Assembly: GCF_034702125.1 (NCBI RefSeq)
Contig: NC_085861.1
Location: 5,514,128 to 5,578,127, forward strand
Origin: Engraulis encrasicolus
Taxonomy: Eukaryota > Chordata > Actinopteri > Clupeiformes > Engraulidae
DNA: 64,000 nucleotides
Direction of reading: 5' to 3'
This document shows, piece by piece, positions 22,655-35,045 of this stretch (position 1 is the first letter of the stretch; every line of letters starts with the position of its first letter). The notes under the pieces are model-generated. The model had not been told where the DNA came from and did not search any database. It saw only the letters and a list, made by a program, of their open reading frames with translations. Position numbers and translations under genes: made by a program.

Positions 22655-23010
22655 CTAATTAGGGGTCGGCAATATATTAAATCGTGAAGATCACCTCGAA
22701 TCTGCCAAAGTGGAGAGATCGTATAGATCGTCTTGCAGTGAGGATGTTTACTATCAGTATCAGAGTGATGTCTACTTACTTGGTGTTGTTGTCTTCACTT
22801 TTATTCTTTACATTATTGTATTCTAATTGTGCACTTTATGAGAGTGTCATGAGTGTTTACATTTAATAATTATTGCAAGTATATAAAGTGCCTATTTCAG
22901 GGTTTTTTTTATATTTCATTATTTTTGCGGGATAAAAAAATTGGAATCAAGATTTTATGTTAAAAAATCGCGATATGACTTTTTTGCCATATCGCCCACC
23001 CCTGACTAAT
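22655..23010. mobile_element. MITE with 'taggggt...gatatggc' ends
   Basis: Left end TTAGGGGTCGGCAATATAT is matched by right ATATCGCCCACCCCTGACTAA. Non-coding, just 3' of the tdp2-like stop codon. Confidence 0.5.
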
Positions 23011-23029
23011 ACTTTTTTGTTTCCTTTCT

Positions 23030-23116
23030 TTTTTACATTTGTTTTTTTAAAGTGAACCACATTGATTTGCACCTGTGTATGAAATGAGCCATAAAAATAG
23101 ACTTGACTTGACTTGA
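23030..23116 (+). repeat. L2-type LINE 3' tail
   Basis: 'cacattgatttgcacctgtg' followed by (ACTTG)3. It matches in order the 3' end of the L2 element described at 39224-44377 but ends in ACTTG rather than CTTGC repeats. Confidence 0.65.
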
Positions 23117-23119
23117 ATG

Positions 23120-24100
23120 GATTCATCAAACATATTCAGCAGGCCTCTAAATTAACTTTCTTTCATCACCAGCCGAAAGGGCTAGTCGATATTAATCTTA
23201 GTAGCCAAACACACACTCACTAATGGGTCAAAGTGGCTAGTAAGTTCAGAGAAAAAAAGAAAAGTCCTAAGAAAATGATGGCAATCAACTGTATTTTACT
23301 TGAATTTGATGAGTAACCAGTTTTGTCACTAGTGTTACTTAAATGAAGACGAATGATCAACACTGTTTTTTTGGGTTTTTTTTCTTTTGTTATGTTTTTA
23401 AAGCTTTGAACATAAATCTCCTTCCAGGAAATCTGGAAATGTTAACGTTTACACACAGTTGTACATCATTTTACAACTTTTAACACTCCAAAGGCTTTAC
23501 CTACCCTACTACAATACCTTGCACTCCCACCTACAGTGTATCCTCCTTGGTCTTGCTTCTCTGGGATGTTCTGGATTTTGATCCGCTTTCCAAATTGACA
23601 ACGATGACTGAATGTTCATTTTATTGAAGCCATATTCAGATGTATTGGATACAATACTATATTTGCTTATTGAAATGTTGTGTAATGCCTTGTCTGCAAT
23701 TGTGTTCTTCTGATCAATTGGAATAATATTTATTATGTGACACAAACATCACTTAGTGGTCTTTCACACGTCCCAATTCCAAGACAGCTTTTTACCATCT
23801 GATTTACACACCAGATTTAATTTATACTGCATGTATAATTAAATAGTGAACACATAAATATATAAATATATAAAATGTGTAAATATATAAATATATAGTG
23901 TATTATTGATATAAATATATTTCAATAATACGCTATCTAACCTCAAACGTGATTCCTATTTTGCTGCTCTCTAGTTGTAGTAAGATCTCCCTTCTCCCTG
24001 TTCTTACCCATGCGTTTCCACTAGATGGAGCTCTGAGACTGTTATGAATTGTAAATGATTCCCTAACATCAAAATGTTGCCAAGTGGCAAGCTCATGGCC
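23120..24100. other. No gene seen
   Basis: AT-rich sequence with short 'aaatatataaatatat' runs around 23855-23930. Confidence 0.4.
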
Positions 24101-24102
24101 TA

Positions 24103-24440
24103 CAGCAGTGTTTCTCAACCTTTTTTAAGGTGAGGCACCCTTTCAATTCATGAAAAATCTCAAGGCACCCCAAACCAACAAGCCGTAACATGGCATCGCA
24201 TCCGATACCACACAAGCTTAGAAAAGTAACACATTTGGAGACGTTTGAAGTTGCAGCTTTATCTCAGACAGGCTATGCATTCATTTATTAATTTAGACAA
24301 TTAGATGTATTATATTACATACACTATATTACATAATTCATCTATTTATTTAGGTCAATTTCACATAATTTCGGGTCAGCCATGTTTGCGCGGCACCCCT
24401 GAAGGAGGCGTGCGGCACCCCAGAAACTCTAGCCTACAGT
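24103..24440. mobile_element. hAT-like MITE fragment ('cagtgtttctcaacc')
   Basis: Left end CAGTGTTTCTCAACC and 'ggcaccc' interior; the same family lies inverted at 36105-36470, sharing 'catgaattgaaagggtgcct' in opposite orientation. Confidence 0.55.
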
Positions 24441-24610
24441 ACCTAGCTACCCAGCTATGGTACCTACCTTCAGTGCCGTGTACAGACATGTTGGGGGTCA
24501 GGGGATATACAGAACTTCCAGCTGCCTGAAGAGACTACAGAAACTACATGTTTATTGGAACATTATTGTCACATGCGTTTGATTGTCAAGCATTTGTACG
24601 TACCATAGAT

Positions 24611-24990
24611 CAGGGGTTCCCAAACTTTTCCACGACAAGGCCCCCCATTTACCGGTAGATTCCAGCCAAGGACCCCTTGACATGGGTCATGCTACACTAT
24701 TTTTTCTGTGCAACCAGTTTCACCACTGGGTGAAATTGATGCATTCCTAAACCCATTCAAGTCCTAGAAAACACAATACATTTATAAACATTGAAAAGAT
24801 GAAAACGATTCCACTGGCATTGTTTAGTTTATTTTTGGTTTATTTTAGATATTTAAGTTATTTAATGTATAAAATAATTGAGTTGATTTCACAATATTTT
24901 TCCTGCCAACCTGCCGCGGCCCCCCTGGCATCCCCTCACGACCCCCCAGGGGTCCCCGGCCCCCACTTTGAAAATCACTGCCACTGCCAC
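24611..24990. mobile_element. hAT-like MITE ('caggggttcccaaac')
   Basis: Left CAGGGGTTCCCAAACTTTT and right 'cactttgaaaatcactg'; 'ggaccccttgacatg' interior. Contains an ambiguous base at 24991 just outside. Confidence 0.5.
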
Positions 24991-24999
24991 NACAGTACA

Positions 25000-26120
25000 T
25001 TGTGACAAAAAAAATCCAAGCAAGAAATTTGAAAAGAGGCATTTTTTATCCAGTAGGGCACAGGGGAAGGTGCTTAACCATTTTGACCCGTTTTCAGTTT
25101 TTTGTTGAGAAAAATAGTACCAGTTATTATTCTTTCACACTGAGATTCACTGGCTCATTTTCAGTGAGGAACATGAATATGAAAAAAAGAGTGACCCCCC
25201 CCCCCCTTGCCAACAGAAATTAAACAGATATTCACAGGCAGTGTGAAGGGAACATGAGGGTGAACATGAACTATAATTTTTTTCATTATATTTCTATATT
25301 CCCGGGTCAAATTGACCCGAACACCTTCTATGTAACCCAAACATGAACACCTTACAATGGTTTAAGCACCACCTCATCCCTATTCATGCATGCCTATGGA
25401 TACCATCTTATCCAATCATCCACATTTGGCATCTGGAATAGAAAACACTAGTTCATGTCAATATATGTCTCAATACACAAGTAGCTGAAATGACAAGGTT
25501 GAATTTTAAATGTCAATTTGCATTCAGAGCTCTGCAAAAAGTAGAGCTAAAAGAAATAAAAATAAAGGTGCCGTTTCAGACAATGACTTGCATCATTTTA
25601 CTGTTGATGACATTTAACAGTGACATTTTTCCTTTTGTAAGCTCATATTGTCATTCCCAGAAACATCACACAGGTGTATGAGGTGCACACATACAGTACA
25701 GTACACACATACGCAGTGCTGTGTCTTGTTTTTTAAAGATTTTTTTTTTTAGAAAATTAGAAAAATCCTGAGAAAACGCAAGACTCAAGAGTATAGAGAG
25801 AGCAATTCTATGTGTCCATCACGGAAAATAATTCTGTGTCCAGGAGCACAGAATTTTTGCAAAATCCGTGCTCCTGGACACGGATTTTGTGTCCTTAACA
25901 TCCGTGTTCAGGAGCACGGAAGTTTTGGAGATCATGTTGGCTGTAAAGTGGCGAGGTGGTGGTGGAGGAGGTTTGAAGTGTCATACTTGTTGAAATATGT
26001 AAGAGATGGGATGCTTTCATTTTTGTATTCACTGACTAGGCAATGAAACATATCCATGATGGAGTAGCCATTTACCCTGGTGGTTATTACAGTTCCATTT
26101 GAAATGGAACATAAAGGCAG
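25000..26120. other. No gene seen
   Basis: Contains 'gggtcaaattgacccg' (25304-25319), a short inverted repeat, and a set of 'gtgtccaggagcacgga' repeats at about 25838-25922. No coding signal was recognised. Confidence 0.4.
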
Positions 26121-26126
26121 GGTGAG

Positions 26127-26356
<230 letters not shown>

Positions 26357-26429
26357 GTTTTTGCAATTCCTGTGCTTCGGGTGTGTTTTAACTGTCTTCC
26401 TGTTGGAGCGGTGAGCAATATGCCAGCAG

Positions 26430-26627
26430 ACCGGGTTGCCAGATGAGGCTGATGATTTCCAGCCTAAAAATGCTCAAAACCCGCCTAGAAGCACAAAATC
26501 CCGCCCAATTCTATTGATTTCTATGCCAAAAATTGGCCAGGTTTTTCTGCAAAATGCCATTTTTACCCACACACGGCCATCCTAAGCAGCCCAATTGGGC
26601 GGGAAACAGCCCAATCTGGCAACACTG
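26430..26627. mobile_element. hAT-like MITE ('ttgccagat')
   Basis: Left GGGTTGCCAGAT and right ATCTGGCAACACTG; same family as the better-preserved 37857-38079 copy. Confidence 0.55.
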
Positions 26628-27109
26628 CCAGCAGATAAATAGATGGATGGTGATATCCCTTTTTTGGAGGGTAAAAAAGAATGTGAAAACAGACCTCTGT
26701 GTTTTTTCATTTGGAACATCGATTCAGGGGGCCTCATCTCTTCAGCTGTTTAATCCCGGCTGGCGGAATTGAAATATATTGAAATATGCCGGTACAGTCG
26801 ACCAGAAATTAGGAAAGATGGCGAGCTGTCAAGCAAAGGTAATTATTTGCCATCGGCTCCCGGTCTCCAGATTCAGGTTAATGTGTATGAGTGTGTAAAG
26901 ACGCCATCCATCTACCACACAAGTGACAACACGAGTCTTCACAATGCAGTGCACACCGTTAATGATGACTACACCCCTTCTGAAAAGTAACATTTTTTAA
27001 CAATATTTCAATTAACACGTTATGAACATATTATAAACAAGTTATTTCCAAACTGTATATCATTGAATATCATTCTGCTGGTACAGTACCTTATGGAATG
27101 GAATCTGTG

Positions 27110-27235
27110 AACGTGTGTGCGTGCATGCCTGTGTAAGTCGTGTGTGCGAGTGTGTGTTTGCGAGTGTGTGTACGTGTGTGTTTGCTTGCGTGTATACGTG
27201 TGTGTGCGTGCATGTGTGTGTGTGTGTGTATTTGT
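27110..27235. repeat. Imperfect (TG)n tract
   Basis: TG-rich with GTGTGCG interruptions; no gene. Confidence 0.85.
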
Positions 27236-27470
27236 GTTCAACCTTGGTGGTACACATGGATGTTATATTTCTTGTTTGAAATATTAAACTTACAATCTTA
27301 CTTTCATACAGTTGTTTGACGTGGCGGTTGATAATGCATGATGGACTGAACGCCATTGCAGAAGTTTATGTCTGCGTGTCTCATTTCTCAGTTACATTTT
27401 TTAAAATGTTTTTACAGTATGTTAAATTATTTTATATTTGACCCATACAAACCTCTATTTGTTCTCTCTG

Positions 27471-27723
<253 letters not shown>

Positions 27724-27891
27724 TTTTTTGGCACTCCTTTACATAATCAATTGTCCTCCTCTCTCCGCTCCGCTCCATGCTGTGCTAGCGCATGGCGTCC
27801 ACCCCGTCTGTCCCTTCCTGTTCCTGTCAAAGTGGTTTTATTTACCGAGAGACTGAGTCAGCTGTTCTTGTATTCACTGACTGCCGACATG

Positions 27892-28326
27892 ACTAGAGAT
27901 GCACCGGATCCGGTTCCAGATCCGGTTCCGGTTCCGGATCCGGCAGGAAAATGGGGTTTTTCACAGGATCCGAGTCCGGCAGGATCTTTAGCAGTGGATC
28001 CGGTATCCGGAATGTTACCTAAAAATCAGGGTCTGGTGCATCTCTAGCCTACAGGTAGGCTTTTCAGTCAGTCTTTCACAACCCCAATCACTGCATGGAG
28101 TGAAAGCCCTTTGGAAGCGGCCGTTGCAGGCAGTGTGGCAATAATCCAATAAGGCTCAAAAATAGTTTGAGCCAACGTAATAAAAAGGGCCCACGTGTGC
28201 GAGTAGACTACATGTTTCAACCCTTTTGTAGGATCCGGCATCCGGTTCCGGATCCGGCAGGATCTTAAGTAGTGGATCCGGTATCCGGCAGGATCCTAAA
28301 AATCAGGATCCGGTGCATCTCTAGTT
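27892..28326. mobile_element. hAT-like MITE(s) with GGATCCGG-rich interior
   Basis: Left CTAGAGATGCACCGGATCC. Inverted right ends GGTGCATCTCTAG occur twice, at 28034-28047 and 28313-28325, so two nested or tandem copies are present. The interior is dominated by GGATCCGGTTCC-type repeats. Confidence 0.65.
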
Positions 28327-28422
28327 ATGACATCCTCCCTGAGGGGTGACTGAGGCCTATCAAGGCGGGAAATTTGCAGACTCCTGTCCTGTCCGGTATG
28401 CACGGTCTCAGAGGGAATATCA

Positions 28423-28426
<4 letters not shown>

Positions 28427-28473
<47 letters not shown>

Positions 28474-28511
28474 CCTCTCTCTCTCTCTGTCTCTCTCTCT
28501 CTCTCTCTCTC
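28427..28511. repeat. (CT)n microsatellite
   Basis: Two (CT)n blocks separated by TACC. Confidence 0.9.
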
Positions 28512-28959
28512 CTGTGATGTTGTCGTGTGGATCACTGTGAGGATGTCTGTTTAGGTGGCGTTGACCATATTAGCATGTTTGTATTGGCCTCTGTGGCTCA
28601 CTAGCAGCAGGTGCATGTGTATTTTATTAGATGCGTCCCAGCATCTCTATAAGAGGGTCTGTCTGTCCGTCCGTCCGTCCGAAACACATTCCTTCAATTG
28701 TTCCTTCCTGTGGCCACAAGGCGGCAGACTTGGCATGTTGGACCAGAGCGAATGCGTGCAAGCCAAAACGTAGGCCATATGATATGTAACCAAACCGGCA
28801 AGACTGATTGCATTGTGAGATAACTGAGGGGGGCACTCAATTTTCAGCATTGTTTTGCGTTTGGACAATGGGAGGCAACTTTATTTTGGTTCGTCAGAGA
28901 CTCGCGGAAATGAACGATTTAGAAGTCGGCAGGCAGTTTTTGACACAGATGTTTGTGCT

Positions 28960-29235
28960 CGGATAGAGGGGCGTTTGCATTGCATAACACTCCACGACAT
29001 GGAACCGTAATTAGTTGACAGGCGACCCGCAGCGCATACAGCCCTTCCTCTAAACGTGGACCTGTAACATTTGGTTAGCTTTTCTCCTTTCATAACATTC
29101 ACATTTTCCTTTCTGCTTGGATCGAGGGCGTTTGCGTTGCATAACGCTCCACGACATGGAACTGTAATTAGTTGACAGCCCGCAGCGCCTCTAAACGTGG
29201 ACTTTTTTTCTTTCATAACATTCACATTTCCTCCG
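28960..29235. repeat. Tandem duplication of ~165 bp, two copies
   Basis: 'gcgtttgc.ttgcataac.ct', 'ccacgacatggaac', 'taattagttgacag', 'ctctaaacgtggac' and 'cataacattcacatt' occur in the same order twice; the second copy is shortened. Confidence 0.8.
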
Positions 29236-29239
29236 CTTT

Positions 29240-30075
29240 TGTCCAGTCCACAAAATCGGGTTCATACGTCTGTGTGTAGCCAACGAGCCTCCCTTGTAAT
29301 ATTCCCAGCGAGTTTACTTCTGCCTTTTCAGTGAGTAGCCGAGTCAGTGTGCGCTGCGCTCTGAAACATGGTGCTAGACAGCTGGGCCATTTGACATACG
29401 GTGTGTTACTCGTAGGCTACAAAGGGAGGTTCTTTCGTTGGCGGGCACATACCCCACAGGTGATTTCAGTTGCGCTCAGAGAGAGCACGGGAGAGAACGC
29501 GTCTTTCGTAATTGCTTTGCAGTCGTGTGAATTTGGTTAACTCTGGCACGGAAGCTCACTGCTTTGTGCCTTGACGGTGAAGCTGGTATTGACAAATAAG
29601 TGCATAATTCACCTAAAGGGTGAACCCATAAGCGCATGATTGATTCACCCAAACGGTTTTATTTATTTATTATTTGTCGATGTTTACATTCTTTCCCACA
29701 TGAACATGATGCTGAAATGGCGTGATACTAAAGGTTGATACTAATAAATGTCTAGTAATTTGTAATGTAGCCTACTTGATCTATGTGACATTTGAAATCA
29801 TATGGTTCATTTGATCTATGTGACATTTGAAATCATATGGTTCATTTCCAAATCCAAGAATGGTAAGCTTATTATAGCCTAAACTGCAAAAAATAAAGCC
29901 ATGTCTCGCCATTTTGCTGCCTGCCACATTATTTGCAGATTCCATGGGCAATATGACCAATAAACAAAAAGTACATCCTCAGGGGGGCGTTGACAGGTTA
30001 GGAGGAGGCCAGGGGCCGTTTGGGCATAGTTGGAACTGGCATAGAGGGACGCATCTGTTGTCCGCCTGTCGGCCT
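29240..30075. other. No gene seen; short 38-40-bp duplication
   Basis: 'ttgatctatgtgacatttga' plus 'aatcatatggttcatt' occurs twice (about 29777-29850). Otherwise low repeat content and no recognisable exon. Confidence 0.45.
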
Positions 30076-30077
30076 TG

Positions 30078-30420
30078 TTTAAAGGGACACTGTGTCAGAT
30101 TTTTAATCGTTTATTTACAGAATTCATGCTGCTCATTCATTAATGTTACCTTTTTATGAATACTTACCACCACCATCAAATTCTAAGTATTCATTATGAC
30201 TGGAAAAATTGCACTTTTCATACATGAAAAAGGGGATCTTCTCCATGGTCCACCATTTTGAATTTCCAAAAATAGCCATTTTTAGCTGCAAAAATGACTC
30301 TACTTGGACCATACTAGAAAATATTTGTTTATTACTTAGTAAACGTTCGTGTAAAGATCAAATTTGGCAATAGGCAGCCCAGTTTCAATGAGCAGCATAG
30401 TTGCAGTACCTTTTTCACTC
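30078..30420. mobile_element. TTAA-type MITE copy, inverted relative to 4246
   Basis: Starts TTTAAAGGGACACTGTG and follows the reverse-complement order of the 4246-4590 element ('ctccatggtcca', 'aatagccatttttagctgca'). The distal end is lost. Confidence 0.65.
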
Positions 30421-30694
30421 ACAAACCCGGGTATAACTGTAAACTGCTGAAACAAGAAAGCTTTTTGCCTGGGCCCCTGTTGCGAACATACATCTTGTTC
30501 ATCATAAAATAAAAAAGGTGGGGATGATGAGGGGAGGAGAGGGGGAGTTATTCACACTGACCTCTGTGTTTGTGTGATAACAGCTACCCAGGGCTGGGCA
30601 TTTTTGACCTAGAGCAACCCCTCGCATAGCCCTACTGTTTGTCTAAAATTATTAAATTATGATAGTCCTCAGGCTCAGTCCATTGTCTATAGTA

Positions 30695-30833
30695 GACTCT
30701 AACTGCAGATGGCCCATTCAAACTTCGCTGAACTCAACTCACTCAACTAGCATACATCATAACAACATTGCCATGACAGGCCTTAGTTATCAGATTAAGA
30801 CTTGGTCATTACAATTTTGAGGACAATAGATCA
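30695..30833. repeat. REP-A half copy
   Basis: 'aactgcagatggcccattca', 'catcataacaacattgccat', 'cttggtcattacaattttga'. Confidence 0.5.
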
Positions 30834-31270
30834 AGTCAAGTCAAGTCAAAGTTTATTTATAGAGCACTTTAAAATACAACAAGATAGCTGACCAAAGTGC
30901 TGGACAGGCAGATAAAAGGACTTGAGGACCCCTTAAGACACACAAAGACAACAACAAAAATAAATAAAAATAAACATAGAAACAGTGTAATCTTTGAAGC
31001 ACTTAAAAACAATAATAACCAATAGAAAACTACAGAAGGCTCATGTAACAAATTAGAAGAAGGGCAAATAATAAGTAAAACACTAGATAAGAAAAACTAG
31101 GAAGTTTATAGAGAGTTAAAAGCTAAGGCATAAAAATTATGTCTTAAGATGGTTTTTAAAAACCGATAGGGATGGGGCCGAACGTATGTGGGCTGGGAGC
31201 TCGTTCCAGAGTTTCGGGCCTATGACCGCAAAGGCTCTGTCTCTGGCTATATAATAACGTTATAATACAT
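30834..31270 (-). repeat. LINE 3' UTR/tail (CAAGT)n, minus strand
   Basis: Begins (CAAGT)4 then 'caaagtttatttatagagca', i.e. a LINE 3' end read backwards. The interior near 31170-31250 ('gagctcgttccagagtttcg') corresponds to the 'LWNxLP'-type end of ORF2 seen in the L2 family. Confidence 0.6.
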
Positions 31271-31374
31271 GCTCTGGACAAACGGGTTAAAGATGGGCAA
31301 ATTGGCTGCCCCATCTAAATGGTGGGTGGGTCTCTATGGGTAAATAACAACAGCAACATCGTCCACACGGCACC

Positions 31375-32125
31375 AGGAAAATGCCCTGGATGCCAGATTA
31401 CAGGTCCACCAGGAAAATGCCCTGTATGCCAGACTACCAGTCCACCAGGAAAATGCCCTGTATGCCAGACTACCAGTCCACCAGGAAAATGCCCTGTATG
31501 CCAGACTACCAGTCCACCAGGAAAATGCCCTGTATGCCAGATTACCAGTCCAGCCCACCGGGAAAATGCCCTGTATGCCAGATTACCAGTCCAGCAGGAA
31601 AATGCCCTGTATGACAGATTACCATTCCAGCCCACCGGGAAAATGCCCTGTATACCAGATTACCAGTCCACCAGGAAAATGCCCTGTATGCCAGATTACC
31701 CGTTCAAATCCACCAGGAAAATGCCCTGTATGCCAGATTACCAGTCGAGTCCACCGGGAAAATGCCCTGTATGCCAGATTACCAGCCCAGCCCACCAGGA
31801 AAATGCCCTGTATGCCAGATTACCAGCCCAGCCTCACTGGGAAATGCCCTGTATGCCAGATTAAAAATCCAGCCCACCAGGAAAATGCCCTGTATGCCAG
31901 ATTACCAGTCCAGCCCACAGTGAAAATGCCCTGTATGCCAGATTACCAGTCCAGCCCACCGAGGAAATGCCCTGTATGCCAGATTATCAGTCCAGCCCAC
32001 CAGGAAAATGCCCTGTATGCCATATTACCAGTCCAGCCCACAGTGAAAATTCCCTGTATGCCAGATTATCAGTCCAGCCCACCAGGAAAATGCCCTGTAT
32101 GCCATATTACCAGTCCAGCCCTGCA
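31375..32125. repeat. ~36-42-bp minisatellite, ~18 units
   Basis: Core unit 'aggaaaatgccctgtatgcc' followed by 'agattaccagtcca(gccc)acc'. Length variation between 36 and 42 bp keeps frames open locally and produces a fortuitous repeated peptide SPPGKCPVCQIT. No start context, splice sites or homology support a gene. Confidence 0.9.
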
Positions 32126-32719
32126 TCGCCTCTCATCACAAGCTGTTCCATTGGGTGATGGATTGGCTGTGTCAATTATATTGATGTTTATACTGCTAGC
32201 GGGCTCCAAGCTTTGCAAGCTCCAAGTTAATCCATGCTATTTGTTTCGTCACTGAAATACAACCGTTTACAAACGGACTGTAGGTCGTATCATATTTACA
32301 GTGCAGATGATGTACTCTACAGTAGAATCATATTGTCAGGATGTTGTATTTGCTGTCCTTTTCGTTGTGCCATGAGTACCCCCTAACTCATATTTTACAT
32401 CACTTTTTCTATTGCAGTGTGACTATGCTCCATGCATTTGTTAAAATTACATTTTTCCAAGTACCCCCTGCAGTGTGCTCGCATACCCCAAGTGGTACAC
32501 GTTCCCCTGGTTGGGAAACACTGCTCTAGAGCCCTCCTTAAGCGATAACCCCACGTCACAGGACAGGACTCACAAGCAAACTGACTGAGACCACATCAAT
32601 AAAAGTCTCAGTACGGTTCACTTCTGAGGGGTCTTGGTACACTTTGGAGCGTTTACATATGCGCAGAAAATGCTGAGTCACAGATCTGAGTTCTCTTACG
32701 TAAATGGCTGGAAGGGACC

Positions 32720-32912
32720 AGATGTGGAAGCCCTATAAGTGGACCAAAAAGTGAACCGCTGAAAAGGTTTGGGTATTGACTGTTACACTGGGGAGCCGGG
32801 TTTGATTCCGGCCTGAGATCCTTTCCTCCCCCCATCTCTCTCTCCCACTCCCTTCCTGCTGTCACCATCTCTCACTATCCTGTCAAATAAAGACATAAAA
32901 GCCCATAAACGT
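32720..32912 (+). repeat. tRNA-derived SINE
   Basis: B box GGTTTGATTCC at about 32800, pyrimidine-rich body 'tctctctcccactcccttcc', end 'tatcctgtcaaataaagaca'. Typical fish SINE; the 5' part is less certain. Confidence 0.65.
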
Positions 32913-33540
32913 GTAAAAATCATACTAAATGACTGCTGTGTGCAAACGTGTGCTACTGTAAGTTTCTGTGTGCAGTGTATTTGCCAGTCTGTGTACTGTG
33001 CAGGGTAATGATTGGCTGTTATCTAATAGCAGTGCTAGTCAGTCAGCCAGAAGTAGTTAGACAGCCGTCAGCTGTTTGCAAACATGAGTGAGGTCAACTG
33101 TGTGGGTCTGTGTGTGTACTATACTGTAATGTACTGTATGATGTGTGGGTCTGTGTGTGTAACGCAGGGCCGCTGACAGCTTTCGCCGGTCCCGGGACAA
33201 AGTAATCTGAAAGGGCCCCCCATGCAATACATACAATGTAATGAGCACCCAATTTTGGGTCCCCTCTCTACCAGGGCCCAGGACAACAGACCCCTTTGCC
33301 CCCCCCCTGTCAGCTTCCCTGCTGTAATGTACTGTAAGATGTTCAGGGTGTTCAGGGACGTTGACAGCTTAGGGCCGGGGCCGTGACAAAGTTATCTGAA
33401 AAGACCCCCCTCCACCCAGACCTCCCGCCCCTAACCAAGTACATAGGCTACAATGTAATGAGGACCCAATTATGGGCCCCCCTCTCTCCTTGGGCCCGGG
33501 ACAACTGACCCCTTAGTCCCGCCCCACCCGCACCCGCTGT
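32913..33540. other. No gene; repeat fragments
   Basis: Two related 'gacagcttnnggccggn...aaagtnatctgaaaagg' segments (33175-33320 and 33361-33540) form a diverged tandem repeat leading into the minisatellite. Confidence 0.45.
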
Positions 33541-34205
33541 CATCTTCCCTGATGAGTCTTGTTGTGTCTGATGTTTGTTGTGTGTGTCGTGGAGACATTG
33601 CGTGTGTCTGACGTGTGTGTGTTGTGTGTGTCGTGGTGAAGTTGCGTGTGTCTGACGTGTGTGTGTTGTGTGTGTCGTGGTGAAGTTGCGTGTGTCTGAC
33701 GTGTGTTGTGTTGTGTGTGTCGTGGTGAAGTTGCGTNTGTCTGACGTGTGTTGTGTTGTGTGTGTCGTGGTGAAGTTGCGTGTGTCTGACGTGTGTTGTG
33801 TTGTGTGTGTCGTGGAGACATTGCGTGTGTCTGACGTGTGTGTGTGATGTGTGTGTTGTGGAGAAGTCGCATGTGTCTGACGTGTGTGTGTTGTGTGAGA
33901 AGTTGCGTGTGTCTGACGTGTGTGTGTTGTGTGTGTCGTGGTGAAGTTGCGTGTGTCTGACGTGTGTGTTTTGTGTGTATTGTGGAGGGTGAAGTTGCGT
34001 GTGTCTGACGTGTGTGTGTGTGTTGTGTGTGTCGTGGTGAAGTTGCGTNTGTCTGACGTGTGTGTGTGTGTTGTGTGTGTCGTGGTGAAGTTGCGTGTGT
34101 CTGACGTGTGTGTGTTGTGTGTGTCGTGGAGACATTGCGTGTGTCTGACGTGTGTGTGTGTTGTGTGAGAAGTTGCGTGTGTCTGACGTGTGTGTGTGGG
34201 TGGTT
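33540..34205. repeat. TG-rich minisatellite block A (~44-bp units)
   Basis: Units combine 'gcgtgtgtctgacgtgtgtg' with 'tgtgtcgtggtgaagtt'. About 14 units; two ambiguous bases (33736, 34049). The long Thr/His minus-strand frames are artefacts. Confidence 0.95.
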
Positions 34206-35045
34206 GACGTTTAAGGGCGTAACGCAAAAAAAAAAAAGTTTTTCAAATTCCTGAAAAAAATGATGGATAAAAATTGGAAAAAAAATAGAAAAAAATAAAG
34301 AAAAAAATGCAGGAAAATGGAGTCACACCACAGGGAATTCACTGCATTATGGCCATTTTAATCCTTTTGTATACATGACTGACATCTGAGCTCATGCTAA
34401 CTTGATAATGATATTGTTTTTAATCTTTTCCATTTCGAAAAAACTTTTTTTCCCCTTCTATAAGAGCAGTCACACCACAGGACACCATAAAATGAACCTA
34501 AGCATTGCGTGACAGAAACATTGCAATATGAAAACATATTAAGAGGTTAAGAGTCACCTTAAACTTCCACAGCACTCTCCAATAACTGAGGTACTGACTG
34601 GTTAGGAGCCAGTCTTTAAGACCCTTGTAGTTGGCTTTGCAGCTGCCCATTCACAAACATTGACATACATGTCACCCCACAGGACGCAATTTGTGTTACG
34701 AAATTGAACTTGTAGTTAATATTACCGTCTTGAGTTTTTTTCACATTCACATATCTTAATATAAAGTTAATATTTATGCAATCATGCCAAATGCTTCATA
34801 CATTATTCAAAATGTTGTTGGTTAATTTATATATATATTATATTCCAGGTTTCATTAATGTTACAGTCACACCGCAGGATATTTGACATATAAACCTTTA
34901 CATAAATCTTAACAAAAACATTTCTTCTCATCTAAGACTAATATGAAACATAATGTACCACATCTTCTTTCATTGACATTTGTTTTTTAAAGGAAAAATA
35001 ACAGTTTTGTAGGTTTTTAACCAATGTTACGAAAAAACAAGGCGT
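34206..35045. other. Spacer between two minisatellite blocks, no gene
   Basis: AT-rich; the phrase 'gtcacaccacagga' or a one-base variant recurs near 34322, 34470, 34671 and 34865. Confidence 0.5.

Noticed and set aside
31319..32255. 181- and 229-codon frames resembling a zinc-binding repeat protein
   Set aside because: Minisatellite with units of variable length. The two frames are not continuous with each other, and no promoter, splice sites or homologue were recognised. Kept only as a low-interest finding.
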